NCBI RefSeq assembly: GCF_000383955.1
Contig: NZ_KB913013.1
Span: forward strand, 2,524,694-2,588,693
From: Rudanella lutea DSM 19387
GTDB lineage: Bacteria; Bacteroidota; Bacteroidia; Cytophagales; Spirosomataceae
Reading direction: 5' to 3'
Length of the DNA: 64,000 bases
A program made the position numbers and the translations under genes. A model generated the notes under the pieces. It saw nothing but the letters and a program-made list of their open reading frames with translations. It was not told the DNA's origin and ran no database searches. This document shows positions 42,662-52,205 of this stretch, piece by piece. How positions within the stretch are numbered: position 1 is the stretch's first letter; every line of letters starts with the position of its first letter.

Positions 42662-43945
42662 GTGGAAGCCATATTTACAATAGTTGCCAAAAACTACATT
42701 CCCCTAGCTAAAGTACTAGGTGACTCGATTTGTAAGCACCATCCAGACACTCCATTCTACATTGTTGTTGCTGATACCGCAGATGGGCTAATAGATTTTT
42801 CAAATCAAGCTTATCCTATTATTCCTTCAGAAGATTTATCTATTCCCTCAATGAAGGAATTGGCGTTTAAGTATAATGTGACAGAATTCTGTACAGCTCT
42901 TAAACCATTTGCGTACAAATATTTTTTTCAAAAGGGTTACAATAAGGTATTGTATTTTGACCCTGACATATATGTATTTAGCCCATTAAATAAGATATAC
43001 GGAGAGCTAGATTCAGCCTCGATGGTGATAACCCCTCATTATCAAACGCCTGAGCCTATTTATTCCGGAATATTCAGAGAAGGCAATATTTTGTTTGCAG
43101 GCATCTTTAATTTGGGCTTCTGCGGAATAAGCAATACAATAGAGGGTAATAGAATTATCGAATGGTGGTGTCAACGGCTACAATCGCACTGCTACGCTGA
43201 TCGGACTGATGGGTTGCATGTAGATCAGAAATGGGTAGACTTCATTCCAGTCCTATTTTCTCACGTTCATGTTGAGCGCGGCTTAGGGTATAACATCGCT
43301 ATTTGGAATTGGCATGAGCGAGAAATATCCTATCATGATGATAAATATTGGGTAAAAAATCGAATCACAGGGGGAGCAGAAGAGCCAGTCATTTTCTACC
43401 ATTATTCTAATTACAAATTCAAACTTGCTAACTCATTTGAAAACTTTATTCCGGTAAACTCTAACCGTTTTCCTGATATTAAAACTATTAGCGAGTTTTA
43501 TGCTAATCTTCTTGTACAAGAAAACATCAGTAGCAAGCTTTCTATTCTTAAATATTCATTTTCGACGTTCGATAACAACATGCCAGTCACCCAGTTTCAC
43601 AGACGTTTTCTAAGACAGTTATTGGACATGAATGTCTCTTTTGAAGATCCATTTTTAACAGAGCCACAAGACTCCTTCTTCAATATTTTGCAAAAGAGTG
43701 GGCTCATTGTCTACAATGATTCATCTGATAAACTGAATGAAATTAATTTCAAAGGATTTGACAGAAAGATAGCTTATATCAATACTATGGCAAAAATTAC
43801 AAAGAAGATACTTGGGTTTGAGAGGTACGCTCTACTTTGTAAGTTTATGTTCCGGTACGTACGGCCAGAGAACCAACTCTTTTTACTAAAACAAGATAAG
43901 ATTAAACCCTCCTTTGTTAATGAGAATCGATACATTAATGTGTAG
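42662..43945 (+). CDS. GT8-like glycosyltransferase family protein
   Basis: A 427-residue protein starting at GTG 42662, directly after the shifted stop of the methyltransferase. The N-terminal GT-A half begins IFTIVAKNYIPLAKVLGDS and has the metal-binding DxD-type motif in NKVLYFDPDIYVFSPL; FNLGFCGISNT fits the acceptor side. The C-terminal 130 residues are helical and basic. It is common in Bacteroidota and cyanobacterial polysaccharide loci; sugar specificity is unknown. Confidence 0.78.
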   Translation: MEAIFTIVAKNYIPLAKVLGDSICKHHPDTPFYIVVADTADGLIDFSNQAYPIIPSEDLSIPSMKELAFKYNVTEFCTALKPFAYKYFFQKGYNKVLYFDPDIYVFSPLNKIYGELDSASMVITPHYQTPEPIYSGIFREGNILFAGIFNLGFCGISNTIEGNRIIEWWCQRLQSHCYADRTDGLHVDQKWVDFIPVLFSHVHVERGLGYNIAIWNWHEREISYHDDKYWVKNRITGGAEEPVIFYHYSNYKFKLANSFENFIPVNSNRFPDIKTISEFYANLLVQENISSKLSILKYSFSTFDNNMPVTQFHRRFLRQLLDMNVSFEDPFLTEPQDSFFNILQKSGLIVYNDSSDKLNEINFKGFDRKIAYINTMAKITKKILGFERYALLCKFMFRYVRPENQLFLLKQDKIKPSFVNENRYINV

Positions 43946-43947
43946 CA

Positions 43948-45249
43948 ATGAAGGATTACACTATAAAATATCGTCACTTTGTATACTTTATACTCTATGT
44001 AATATTTCAAAGTTCGTCTTTTGATGTTTTTTTGAATTTACGCCTTGGGGGATTTTCTTTCCGGTTTGTCTATGTACTGATCCTGTTTTTAGCAAGTCTT
44101 TATGTTGTTGAAACTATAGTAAAAAGACGTATCGAAATAAGAGTCGTTGGATTAATGCCCTTCATAATATGGTCTTTTTTATTAATCATTTTTATACCCA
44201 ATATGCCTCTTATCGGCCGAAGTATTGGGTATTTGCTCTGGTTATATATTCATTTTGTTTTTATTATCTGTTGCGGCTATTTCATCAGAACCAAACTTGA
44301 CATGGACGCTGCAATTAGGCTCTACTTAATTTCATTCATCGGCTGTAGCTTGTTCGGTTTCCTACAACTCTTATTTGGTGTCTTCGGGTATAGTTTATTA
44401 GTTGAGCAGTGGTGGATAGAGGGTCGACTACCTCGTTTGAACGGGTTTTCCTATGAGCCCTCTTATTATTCAACCTATTTACTTATAGGCTTTTCACTCA
44501 GTTATTATCTATATAGAAGTAATCTTGACAGATATGGAAAGCTCCCATTTTATACATGTGCTTGCTCCTTTTTAGCCATTTTCTTAAGTTCCTCTCGTAT
44601 GGGGATTTTAGTTGTCGCAATACAACTACTCATTTATGAGCTTATTTTCAATCGTAAGAGAATTAAACAACTTTCACTTTTTATAATAGCTTTTTTCAGC
44701 ATTACAGCAGGTGCATTTATATATATAGCTCAAAACGAGAATCTTGCTTTTCTTCTTGCTGGATTGGGTATAATGGGGGGCTCAGCACATTCAAGTCTCG
44801 AGCGGTTGGATGGCTTTATGACTCAAGTTGATATACTCGCTAAAAACCCACTGAAAGGTTATAGCTTAGGGGGTGTGTCTCAAGCAATTGCCTTTGAAAA
44901 AGGGGTGACCACCATATCCCAGGAGACGATAAAACCCTATGATATTAGTATGAATATTTTTCTGGAGGTTCTGACAGCCAGTGGTGCCATCGGCTTTCTA
45001 TTCTTTGTATACTATATTTATTCTACAACAGTAAAAGTGAAAAGGAGGATTAATGTTAGAAATACAAACACTAACGATTGTACACTTATTAATGCCCTTG
45101 TATGGAGCCTGTTGTTCGAGTTCTTAATTTTGTGTTTTAATCAAAACGTACTGAGAGCGTATCTATGGGTACACATCGGTTTATTGAACGGGGTGTACTT
45201 TTGTATACGAAATGAAGTAGTTCCTTCCATAAACAATAAAAAGGGTTAA
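43948..45249 (+). CDS. Polysaccharide polymerase/O-antigen ligase-like membrane protein (Wzy)
   Basis: A 433-residue membrane protein with about 11 helices and a large periplasmic loop (around 280-330) before the end, the topology of Wzy polymerases and O-antigen ligases. RLPRLNGFSYEPSYYSTYL resembles the loop of the Wzy_C family (with a conserved Glu-Pro-Ser/Ser-Tyr pattern). It starts two bases after the preceding stop. Its place with a flippase suggests polymerase. Sequence is AT-rich. Confidence 0.8.
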   Translation: MKDYTIKYRHFVYFILYVIFQSSSFDVFLNLRLGGFSFRFVYVLILFLASLYVVETIVKRRIEIRVVGLMPFIIWSFLLIIFIPNMPLIGRSIGYLLWLYIHFVFIICCGYFIRTKLDMDAAIRLYLISFIGCSLFGFLQLLFGVFGYSLLVEQWWIEGRLPRLNGFSYEPSYYSTYLLIGFSLSYYLYRSNLDRYGKLPFYTCACSFLAIFLSSSRMGILVVAIQLLIYELIFNRKRIKQLSLFIIAFFSITAGAFIYIAQNENLAFLLAGLGIMGGSAHSSLERLDGFMTQVDILAKNPLKGYSLGGVSQAIAFEKGVTTISQETIKPYDISMNIFLEVLTASGAIGFLFFVYYIYSTTVKVKRRINVRNTNTNDCTLINALVWSLLFEFLILCFNQNVLRAYLWVHIGLLNGVYFCIRNEVVPSINNKKG

Positions 45250-46380
45250 ATGAGCTCTGACAAAAAAGTTCGCATATGCGCTGATGTGAGAATGATAAAC
45301 AACTCTGGAATTGGTGTTTATATTCATAACTATATAAAGAATTTAATATCAAATGATCGATTCTCGGTTACTTTGATTGGACAATACTCAGAATGTATAG
45401 CTCATTTCGGAAAACATAAAAAATGGGATCATATTGAGGCAAGCTTTCCAATTTACTCCATCAAGGAACAGATTTCTCTGCCTAAACTTATTCCAAGTTG
45501 CGATGTCTTTTGGTCACCTCACTATAATATTCCATTAGGTCCAATCAAGGCCAGGAAAAGATTGGTTACCGTCCCCGATGTGTATCACTTAGCACATATG
45601 GACTCTCTCACAGCTGCTCAAAAGGTGTATGCAAAAATTATGACTAATGCAGCTGTACATCTTTCTGACCAGATTATTACAATTTCAAATTTCTCAAAAA
45701 AAGAAATTTCTAAACACACTGGAATTAGGCTTGATAAGATAATTACAATCCCATTAGGAATTGACACAAGCTTATATAATGCTACTTACGGAGCTAACAG
45801 AAAGAATGAGATAGCTGTTAAATACAACACGCCTACTGATTACATTTTATTTGTCGGAAATGTGAAGCCGAACAAAAATTTAAAAGCACTAGTCGATATT
45901 CTTCCACAATTAAATCATCAATTCCCCGAACTTGACCTCCTTATTGTGGGAAAAAAAGAGGGATTTATTATGAAGGATAGCTCTCTTTTTCTAGCCCTCG
46001 AACAGAATGAAAATATTCGTAAAAAAGTCCATTTCACAGGGTATGTTGACACAAAAGATCTACCTGTAATCTATTCAATGGCCTCTTTATTCGCCTTTCC
46101 ATCATTGTATGAGGGGTTTGGGTTCCCTCCTCTTGAAGCAATGGCTTGCGGTTGCCCGGTGGTAGCATCGGATCGTGCCAGTATACCTGAAATATGTGGA
46201 GATGCGGTTATCTACTTTGACCCGTTAAACTCTGATTCAATAACAAAAAGTATTGTTACTGTTTTATCTGATCCAGCATTAAAGTCAGAAATGATATATA
46301 AGGGTATAAAGAAAGTCAAAGAATATAATTGGGTAGAGTCCCAAGCCTGCTTCGAGGATATAATTTATCGACTTGCCTGA
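45250..46380 (+). CDS. Glycosyltransferase family 4
   Basis: A 376-residue GT-B enzyme. N-terminal acceptor domain (MINNSGIGVYIHNYIKNL); C-terminal donor domain from about 190 (YILFVGNVKPNKNLKALVDI), with the EX7E-type motif at LYEGFGFPPLEAMACGCPVV. These are clear GT4 features. The start codon directly abuts the stop of the polymerase gene. Donor unknown; the pattern is common among mannosyl or rhamnosyl transferases. Confidence 0.9.
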   Translation: MSSDKKVRICADVRMINNSGIGVYIHNYIKNLISNDRFSVTLIGQYSECIAHFGKHKKWDHIEASFPIYSIKEQISLPKLIPSCDVFWSPHYNIPLGPIKARKRLVTVPDVYHLAHMDSLTAAQKVYAKIMTNAAVHLSDQIITISNFSKKEISKHTGIRLDKIITIPLGIDTSLYNATYGANRKNEIAVKYNTPTDYILFVGNVKPNKNLKALVDILPQLNHQFPELDLLIVGKKEGFIMKDSSLFLALEQNENIRKKVHFTGYVDTKDLPVIYSMASLFAFPSLYEGFGFPPLEAMACGCPVVASDRASIPEICGDAVIYFDPLNSDSITKSIVTVLSDPALKSEMIYKGIKKVKEYNWVESQACFEDIIYRLA

Positions 46381-46454
46381 TTAACGAGTTGCTCTCATCA
46401 CAGAGTAGGCTATGGGTACTGCTTGATACTGGAAACAGTATAATTTTAGCCCTA

Positions 46455-46462
46455 CCTTTGCA
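46455..46462 (+). promoter_or_regulatory. Internal -7 box before the second GT4 gene
   Basis: TACCTTTG matches TAnnTTTG, 23 bases before ATG 46486 in the only sizeable gap (105 bases) of the plus-strand cluster. A -33 element is not convincing. Confidence 0.4.
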
Positions 46463-46485
46463 GACTTAAAGTAAAGTTACTGTAT

Positions 46486-47640
46486 ATGAAAATTGCGCTA
46501 GTACAAGACGGGCTAATGTGTAGAGGAGGTGGTGAACAAGTTGCTCTATGTTTTCATAAAGCTTTTCCACAAGCCCCTATATATACTCTTTGCTATAAAA
46601 GCGACTTAACTTTCCCTGAATTTGAGTCATGTGATATCAGATCCTCTTGGCTAAAACACTTTGTTAAAACCGATGATACCATGAAGAAATTATTTTTTCC
46701 TCTTGGTATCTTGGCAATGCAGTCACACGATCTGAGCCAGTTTGATGTTGTTTTGATGTCTGGAACCCACTGTGCCAAGTATGTAAAGGTTCGAGATTCA
46801 GCTTTAGTAATAAGCTACAGCTTCACCCCTTTTCGGTTAGCTTGGGACCCTTCATCTTATTCACAGTATTTGAACGCTACAGGTTGGAAGAAAAAACTAT
46901 TCGAATATGTGGTTCGTCAGTTAAGATTTACCGATTTCGCTGCAGCGCAGCGTCCAAATCATTATATCGCAATGACAGACGAAACAGCAAACCGTTTAAT
47001 TAATGCATATAAAATCAAAAACAGCGTATCGATTATTAACCCACCCGTAAATGTTGCTAAGTTCAAACCATCACCCGACCCAAAAAAATACTTTTTAGTT
47101 GTTTCAAGGCTTGAGTATTACAAGAAAGTTGACCTGGTTATAGAAGCTTTTAACAGATTGGGCTATCCCTTAGTGATTGTAGGAAAGGGGCTTCAAGCAA
47201 ACGAGATCAAAGCATTGGCAAAAGAGAATATTACATTTATGAGTGATCTTAATGCAGAACAATTATCTGATTTGTATGCAAATTGTAGAGCCTTTATATT
47301 TCCTCAACATGAAGATTATGGCATCACGCCCCTTGAAGCAAATGCAGCAGGTAGGCCTGTGATCGCATTCAAGGCAGGAGGAGTTTTAACAACACAAATA
47401 GAATTGATAGGTAAGGTCGCAGAATCAACTGCTCTTTTTTTTGATGATCAAACCTCTGAGAGCCTTGAAGATGCTGTAATTCGATTCGAGAAGATAGAGA
47501 GTGAGTTCGATCCAGAATTTATACGGCGACATGCTGAAAAATTTGATGAATCGATATTTATTAAAAAAATCAAAGAGTATGTTTTAGGAAGATTCTATGA
47601 GTTTTACGGAAACAAAGATCTTTCAGCTAAAACAGTTTGA
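46486..47640 (+). CDS. Glycosyltransferase family 4
   Basis: A 384-residue GT-B enzyme of the WbaZ/mannosyltransferase-like group: QDGLMCRGGGEQVALCFHKAF at the N-terminus, YFLVVSRLEYYKKVDLVIEAF opening the donor domain, and QHEDYGITPLEANAAGRPV with the conserved Glu. The 3' end overlaps the convergent dehydratase gene by 14 bases. It appears to be the last gene of the plus-strand cluster and has its own promoter box. Confidence 0.9.
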   Translation: MKIALVQDGLMCRGGGEQVALCFHKAFPQAPIYTLCYKSDLTFPEFESCDIRSSWLKHFVKTDDTMKKLFFPLGILAMQSHDLSQFDVVLMSGTHCAKYVKVRDSALVISYSFTPFRLAWDPSSYSQYLNATGWKKKLFEYVVRQLRFTDFAAAQRPNHYIAMTDETANRLINAYKIKNSVSIINPPVNVAKFKPSPDPKKYFLVVSRLEYYKKVDLVIEAFNRLGYPLVIVGKGLQANEIKALAKENITFMSDLNAEQLSDLYANCRAFIFPQHEDYGITPLEANAAGRPVIAFKAGGVLTTQIELIGKVAESTALFFDDQTSESLEDAVIRFEKIESEFDPEFIRRHAEKFDESIFIKKIKEYVLGRFYEFYGNKDLSAKTV

Positions 47641-48586
47641 GCTTATGATCTACCATGAGCTCTGCGACTTCTTCCATATACAGCTTTGCCTTCCATGATA
47701 ACAAAGCTTGGGCTTTTGAAGGGTTCGCGTGTCCTTCTGCAATATCAGTCGGTCTAAATAACTGAGCATCAGACCTTACGTGATCTTCCCAATTTAGATT
47801 TAGGGCCTTGAAGACAGCAGCTATGAAATCTCTTAGTCTTGAGGTTTTGCCCGTTGCAATAACATAATCATCAGCTATGTCCTGTTGAAGCATCCGCCAC
47901 ATAGCCTCAACATATTCTGGTGCCCATCCCCAATCTCGAGCAATGTCAATATTGCCGAGTACTAGTTTCTCGTTACTCCCCCGAGCAATCTTACAGGCAA
48001 CAGAAACTATTTTCTGTGTCACAAAACGTTCGGGCCTAAGCGGTGATTCGTGATTAAAAAGGATGCCAGTACTTGCATGAATATTGTACGCTTCACGGTA
48101 ATTTGCAACTTGCCAGAAGGCTGCCGCTTTGGCTACCCCATAGGGACTTCTTGGCCGAAAAGGAGTTGTTTCATCAGCTGCTAGCGTACCCGTATCCCCA
48201 AAGCATTCACTCGAACCTGCATTGTAAAAGCGGATAGGAAGGCCACTAAAACGTATTGCCTCAAGTAGGTTTAAAGTTCCTACACTGACACTCTCTAATG
48301 TCTCAACTGGTTGTTCGAACGATAAACCCACAGAACTTTGACCGGCCAAGTTGTATATCTCGTCGGGTTTTACTTTCAGTATAGTTTGTAGGACACTTCT
48401 GAAGTCATTGATGCTGACCGATAAGAGATTAATTTGCTTACGAATTCCTAATCGCTCAAGACTCTGAAAAGAGGACATCTGCGCATCACGAGATCCTCCA
48501 TATACTTCATATCCTTTTTGCAGGAGCAATTGAGACAGGTAAGCACCATCTTGCCCTGAGACACCACATATTAGAGCTCTCTTCAT
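47627..48586 (-). CDS. GDP-mannose 4,6-dehydratase-like SDR enzyme
   Basis: A 319-residue extended SDR. ALICGVSGQDGAYLSQLLL is the Gmd-type cofactor loop, EIYNLAGQSSVGLSFEQPVE matches Gmd, and the catalytic residues are in SSECFGD and SPYGVAKAAAFW (Tyr-x3-Lys); GNIDIARDWGWAPEYVEAMW is diagnostic of the GDP-mannose dehydratase/RMD group. It would make GDP-4-keto-6-deoxy-mannose for deoxysugars such as rhamnose or fucose. It is a little shorter than classical Gmd (about 340-370). Its start shares one base with the stop of the wzz-like gene (TAATG). Confidence 0.88.
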   Translation of the reverse strand: MKRALICGVSGQDGAYLSQLLLQKGYEVYGGSRDAQMSSFQSLERLGIRKQINLLSVSINDFRSVLQTILKVKPDEIYNLAGQSSVGLSFEQPVETLESVSVGTLNLLEAIRFSGLPIRFYNAGSSECFGDTGTLAADETTPFRPRSPYGVAKAAAFWQVANYREAYNIHASTGILFNHESPLRPERFVTQKIVSVACKIARGSNEKLVLGNIDIARDWGWAPEYVEAMWRMLQQDIADDYVIATGKTSRLRDFIAAVFKALNLNWEDHVRSDAQLFRPTDIAEGHANPSKAQALLSWKAKLYMEEVAELMVDHKLKLF

Positions 48587-49644
48587 TATTGACGTGCCAT
48601 CAAGTGGCGAAGCAATTGAACAATTATAACTGTAAAAACCCCAATGATCGAACCAGCTAAAATCATGATTGATCGTTGTGGGCCACTCTTCTTTAATGGA
48701 ACCCTAGCTGGTTCTAATACTTTAAAGATAGGTGTGCTTTCTGCAACTTTAATTTTAGCAGTTTCATACTGCTTAGATAGTGTGTTATATACGTCTTGTG
48801 CCAACATATAATCAGCCTGAATACGTTGCTCTTCAATCTTAGCTGTATTCAGGAACAGGCTTCTATTGCGATCTCGGTAACTGGACAATGCAAATTCAGC
48901 AGCCTGATAACGCTCTCGGGCTTGTTTCATCTGTTCGGCTAAAAATGAAACCTCCTTGCGTGCTTTCTCTGTTCGGTAACTGGTGATATAGTCAGTAAGG
49001 TACTGTAGCGTGTACTGTGCTGTCATGGCTGCCACAATTGGGTCTGTCATAACAGACTGAATTGTAACGATGCTAGACTTCTTATCATAAATAACAGCTA
49101 TCCTCTTCTGGAGTATTTTAACCTTTTCTTCCTGGTCTTTGGTTAACTGCAAAAGCTCTCCACTTGCCTTTCGGGGCAGATCATCATTAGCTTCATTGCC
49201 AAATTCGAACCAGCTTTTCTCAGTCTCATCTATGTAGTTCAATAATGAGACTGGTTTATTCGATTCCACAGATTTGACGTTCTGCCGGAGTAATTCTAGA
49301 TTAAACGGGACACTCTGTGTCACATTGGTGTAGAGATCCGGCCTGATTGCGTCCGAAGAACCGGCCAGACTAGTCACATCAATCCCCGCAAGCCCGGCAA
49401 GAGAGCCCAAGCTACCTATGTTACTCGCCTTCTGTTGAACCTCGGGCATAACAGTGATTACAGAGGTGAACTCATTGCGTTGCGAAAACGCAATTATTCC
49501 GCTAAGCAACGCACCTACTATTCCACCAACTGCAATTAATAATCTGTTACGTTTCAAAAAATAAACTATATCGCTCAATCGGATCTCGATCTCATCGGAG
49601 TCCGACTCACGCTGCTGCGGTTTAACAGGATCCTGTGGCGTCAT
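48586..49644 (-). CDS. Chain-length determinant / Wzz family protein (no kinase domain)
   Basis: A 352-residue inner membrane protein with helices near residues 36-54 (LLIAVGGIVGALLSGIIAF) and 327-347 (MILAGSIIGVFTVIIVQLL), and a coiled-coil periplasmic part (residues 215-300). This is the Wzz/PCP layout controlling polymer length. No Walker A/BY-kinase region follows, unlike Wzc. The start is 15 bases after the SLBB gene's stop, so the two are an operon together with the dehydratase. Confidence 0.9.
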   Translation of the reverse strand: MTPQDPVKPQQRESDSDEIEIRLSDIVYFLKRNRLLIAVGGIVGALLSGIIAFSQRNEFTSVITVMPEVQQKASNIGSLGSLAGLAGIDVTSLAGSSDAIRPDLYTNVTQSVPFNLELLRQNVKSVESNKPVSLLNYIDETEKSWFEFGNEANDDLPRKASGELLQLTKDQEEKVKILQKRIAVIYDKKSSIVTIQSVMTDPIVAAMTAQYTLQYLTDYITSYRTEKARKEVSFLAEQMKQARERYQAAEFALSSYRDRNRSLFLNTAKIEEQRIQADYMLAQDVYNTLSKQYETAKIKVAESTPIFKVLEPARVPLKKSGPQRSIMILAGSIIGVFTVIIVQLLRHLMARQ

Positions 49645-49659
49645 GACAAGAGATAGGGC

Positions 49660-52077
49660 TTAAAACTGAATTCGACTGAGTGCTGTAATAACTAATGTAC
49701 CCACAATAGAGAAGATGCTCACCCGCTCAACAGCGCTAAGTTTATTCGTTTCCATGGGCTTGAAGGGCACCACAATTGTCGAGCCGGGCTCTACTCTTGA
49801 TGAACGACCTACATCTTTCCGGCCATTCTGGTACGTGATGTATGTCTTTTTCCGCCGGGCATTTTCAGTGAAACCGCCAGCCTGCTGAATGTAATCATTG
49901 ATACTGAACTTCTGCTCAAAATTGACCAGGACAGGATTCAGCACGGCGCCTTGTACACTAACTACCTCCGACTTTCGGCTGACAAACAAACTATCACCAT
50001 CTTCCAACAGGATGTTCTGCTCGCTACCGGGGTTTTCCAGTACCTGGCGCAAATCGGTAGCTACCAGATTCCCTTTTCGCTTGAACTGAGCGCCCGCCAG
50101 ATAAGCGGCATTTTTCAAGCCACCTGCCAGTTTGATGAGATCCGTTACCCGCTCGGTACGGTTCAGGATAGCGTAGTTGCCTGGGTACATGACTTCTCCA
50201 TCGACAAAAACACGCTGCTGCCGCTCGTAAAAAGGAGCCGACCGAACTGCCACAATATCGAAGGGCTCAAGTACAAACTGCGTTGCCCCATCGCTAATCT
50301 TAAGGTCTTTATCGACCGTAAACGTGAAAATTTTGACTGTATTTGGGCTACTGCCCGACACGGTATCCTGCCGGATACGACGGGACACTTCGATACGAGA
50401 GGCCGATGCTCCCTCCTGAAAGCCACCCGCCAGTGCAATCAGGTCGGCCACGCTCAGGTTATTAACAAATGGGTAAATGTCCGGGCGATTCACGGCCCCC
50501 TCGATCCGAATGGTGTACTCTTCGCGTAAATCACGCACCGACTGCACCACCACACTATCCTGCCGCAGTAACGGTATATCGGCAATTTCTCCCTTCAACA
50601 AACGGCCCACATCGAACGGAATGTTCTCGGTGTCCATGTTGTCGCGCTCCCGGTAAATATTCGCCCGGTTGGTAAACGCATCTTTCCGAAGTCCCTCCGC
50701 TTTCTGAAGCAACTCCCGAACGGTTGTCAGTCCGGGCGTGAGCGCATACTCACCGGGGCGCATTACCGCACCTGTGATCTGAATCCGGTTTTCGTATCGC
50801 TCCAGAATCCGGCCTACTGTGTATTTATCTCCGCGTTGCGGCACAAACGTGGCCAGCTCTTCCTGACTGATCGTCAGAATTTTACGCTCACGAGCCGTAT
50901 TTCGGCGTAACGATATGGAAGCCGTGTAGGCTTCGTCGGTGAAGTTACCCGCAAACCCCAGAACAGTTTTGAGGTTTTCGCCGGGCAATACCTCGTAGAT
51001 AGCCGGACGGCGTACCTCACCGGCCAATTCCACCCGCACCTCGTAGTCAGCCACGCGGATCACATCCTGATCCTGGAGTCGAATATTATCGCGTTGGTCG
51101 GCCCGGAGCAGAAAATCGTACAGATCGATGGTCCGAACGACCCGGTTACCCCGAATAACACTGATTCGCCGAAATGAGCCCGTTTCGGGGTTGGGCCCTC
51201 CGGCCAGATAAAGCGCATTGAAAGCCGATCCGAGCGACGAAATCGTGTAGGTACCCGGTCGCACTACTTCGCCAACGAGCGTTACGCGAATACTCCGAAT
51301 CTGACCGAGCGATATGTTAGCGTAGGTACCGCTGCCCGGCCGGTTCAATCCCTGATATGCCTGCCGCAAGCGGCCGATGATCCGCTGTTCGGCCTGCTCA
51401 ATGGTTAGGCCCGATACGAAAATCGGCGCCAGATTCTGCACTTTGATCGTTCCCTCGGGGCTAACCCGTAACTTATAATTATCGGCCGAAGCTCCGTAAA
51501 TATCAATAATGATCTCATCGTCGGGGCCAACGATGTACCCACGCGGAGTGGCTATCCGAAGGTTTGGCTCGAAAATGCTACCCGTGTTTTCCTTGTCGGC
51601 ATTCTGAAAAAGCGACGCTCCGAATACGACGGGGCGTTTCAGGGTATCGAGTTTGGGCAGCAGCAACGACGTGTCGCGAACGCCCATATTGCGCCCGGAG
51701 TTACGGCCAGTCCGGTACGGCCGCGAGAGGTCGCCCGGCAAGGACCGGACCACACCTGTATCGGCCACACTCTGCCCGTTTTGTTTAGCAGTTTGCGAAC
51801 GAATCTGCGCAATGCGTCGACGCATCTTGGCAATATCGTCGAGCGTATAGCCCTGACTCATGGCCGCCTGTTCGATCTGAATCTCGGATAAACCACTTGC
51901 CTGAGCCCGGCGGTAGAACTCGGCCACCTGCTCATCGGTAAGCTGATCAACACGGGAGGGTGTTTGCTGCGCCAGTGCCGAAACACAGGCCCCCCACAAA
52001 CAAACGAAGACCAGCATCAGGCGGGCACTTCGAAGTAGGGAATGGGTATGTACTGACAATTTGTCGGAAACAGTCAT
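49660..52077 (-). CDS. SLBB-domain polysaccharide export outer-membrane protein
   Basis: An 805-residue exported protein: signal peptide ending near SALAQQ, a short helical region (DQLTDEQVAEFYRRAQASG), then a poly-export domain (GYIVGPDDEIIIDIYGAS to QNLAPIFVSGLTIEQAEQ, residues about 170-235) and at least five SLBB domains, such as RVTLVGEVVRPGTYTISSLG and IQITGAVMRPGEYALTPG. A C-terminal hydrophobic end (SIFSIVGTLVITALSRIQF) probably anchors it. It is the Wza-like exporter, in the long form usual in Bacteroidota. It has its own promoter and a palindrome at the start of transcription. Confidence 0.92.
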   Translation of the reverse strand: MTVSDKLSVHTHSLLRSARLMLVFVCLWGACVSALAQQTPSRVDQLTDEQVAEFYRRAQASGLSEIQIEQAAMSQGYTLDDIAKMRRRIAQIRSQTAKQNGQSVADTGVVRSLPGDLSRPYRTGRNSGRNMGVRDTSLLLPKLDTLKRPVVFGASLFQNADKENTGSIFEPNLRIATPRGYIVGPDDEIIIDIYGASADNYKLRVSPEGTIKVQNLAPIFVSGLTIEQAEQRIIGRLRQAYQGLNRPGSGTYANISLGQIRSIRVTLVGEVVRPGTYTISSLGSAFNALYLAGGPNPETGSFRRISVIRGNRVVRTIDLYDFLLRADQRDNIRLQDQDVIRVADYEVRVELAGEVRRPAIYEVLPGENLKTVLGFAGNFTDEAYTASISLRRNTARERKILTISQEELATFVPQRGDKYTVGRILERYENRIQITGAVMRPGEYALTPGLTTVRELLQKAEGLRKDAFTNRANIYRERDNMDTENIPFDVGRLLKGEIADIPLLRQDSVVVQSVRDLREEYTIRIEGAVNRPDIYPFVNNLSVADLIALAGGFQEGASASRIEVSRRIRQDTVSGSSPNTVKIFTFTVDKDLKISDGATQFVLEPFDIVAVRSAPFYERQQRVFVDGEVMYPGNYAILNRTERVTDLIKLAGGLKNAAYLAGAQFKRKGNLVATDLRQVLENPGSEQNILLEDGDSLFVSRKSEVVSVQGAVLNPVLVNFEQKFSINDYIQQAGGFTENARRKKTYITYQNGRKDVGRSSRVEPGSTIVVPFKPMETNKLSAVERVSIFSIVGTLVITALSRIQF

Positions 52078-52088
52078 GAAACTAAGGA

Positions 52089-52108
52089 CTAATGAGATGC
52101 CTCATTAG
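52089..52108 (-). promoter_or_regulatory. Perfect palindrome at the SLBB gene start of transcription
   Basis: ctaatgag (52089-52096) and ctcattag (52101-52108) pair perfectly around a four-base centre. It is six bases downstream of the -7 box, so it covers the predicted transcript start and can be an operator or a 5' mRNA hairpin. Confidence 0.5.
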
Positions 52109-52114
52109 GAAGGG

Positions 52115-52122
52115 CAAAAGTA
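52115..52122 (-). promoter_or_regulatory. -7 box of the SLBB gene
   Basis: The minus strand reads TACTTTTG, matching TAnnTTTG, 38 bases before ATG 52077. The -33 side is weak (ttttagg). Confidence 0.5.
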
Positions 52123-52205
52123 GCGGAAAAATCCTAAAATGACGTACCGTTGTGTGAGCTCTTAGTGAATGGAATCCAATTTGATCCTATTCTCTAGATC
52201 CAATA

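Noticed and set aside
48586-49644. Wzc-type tyrosine kinase
   Set aside because: The protein ends right after the second membrane helix; no Walker motifs or Tyr-rich tail.
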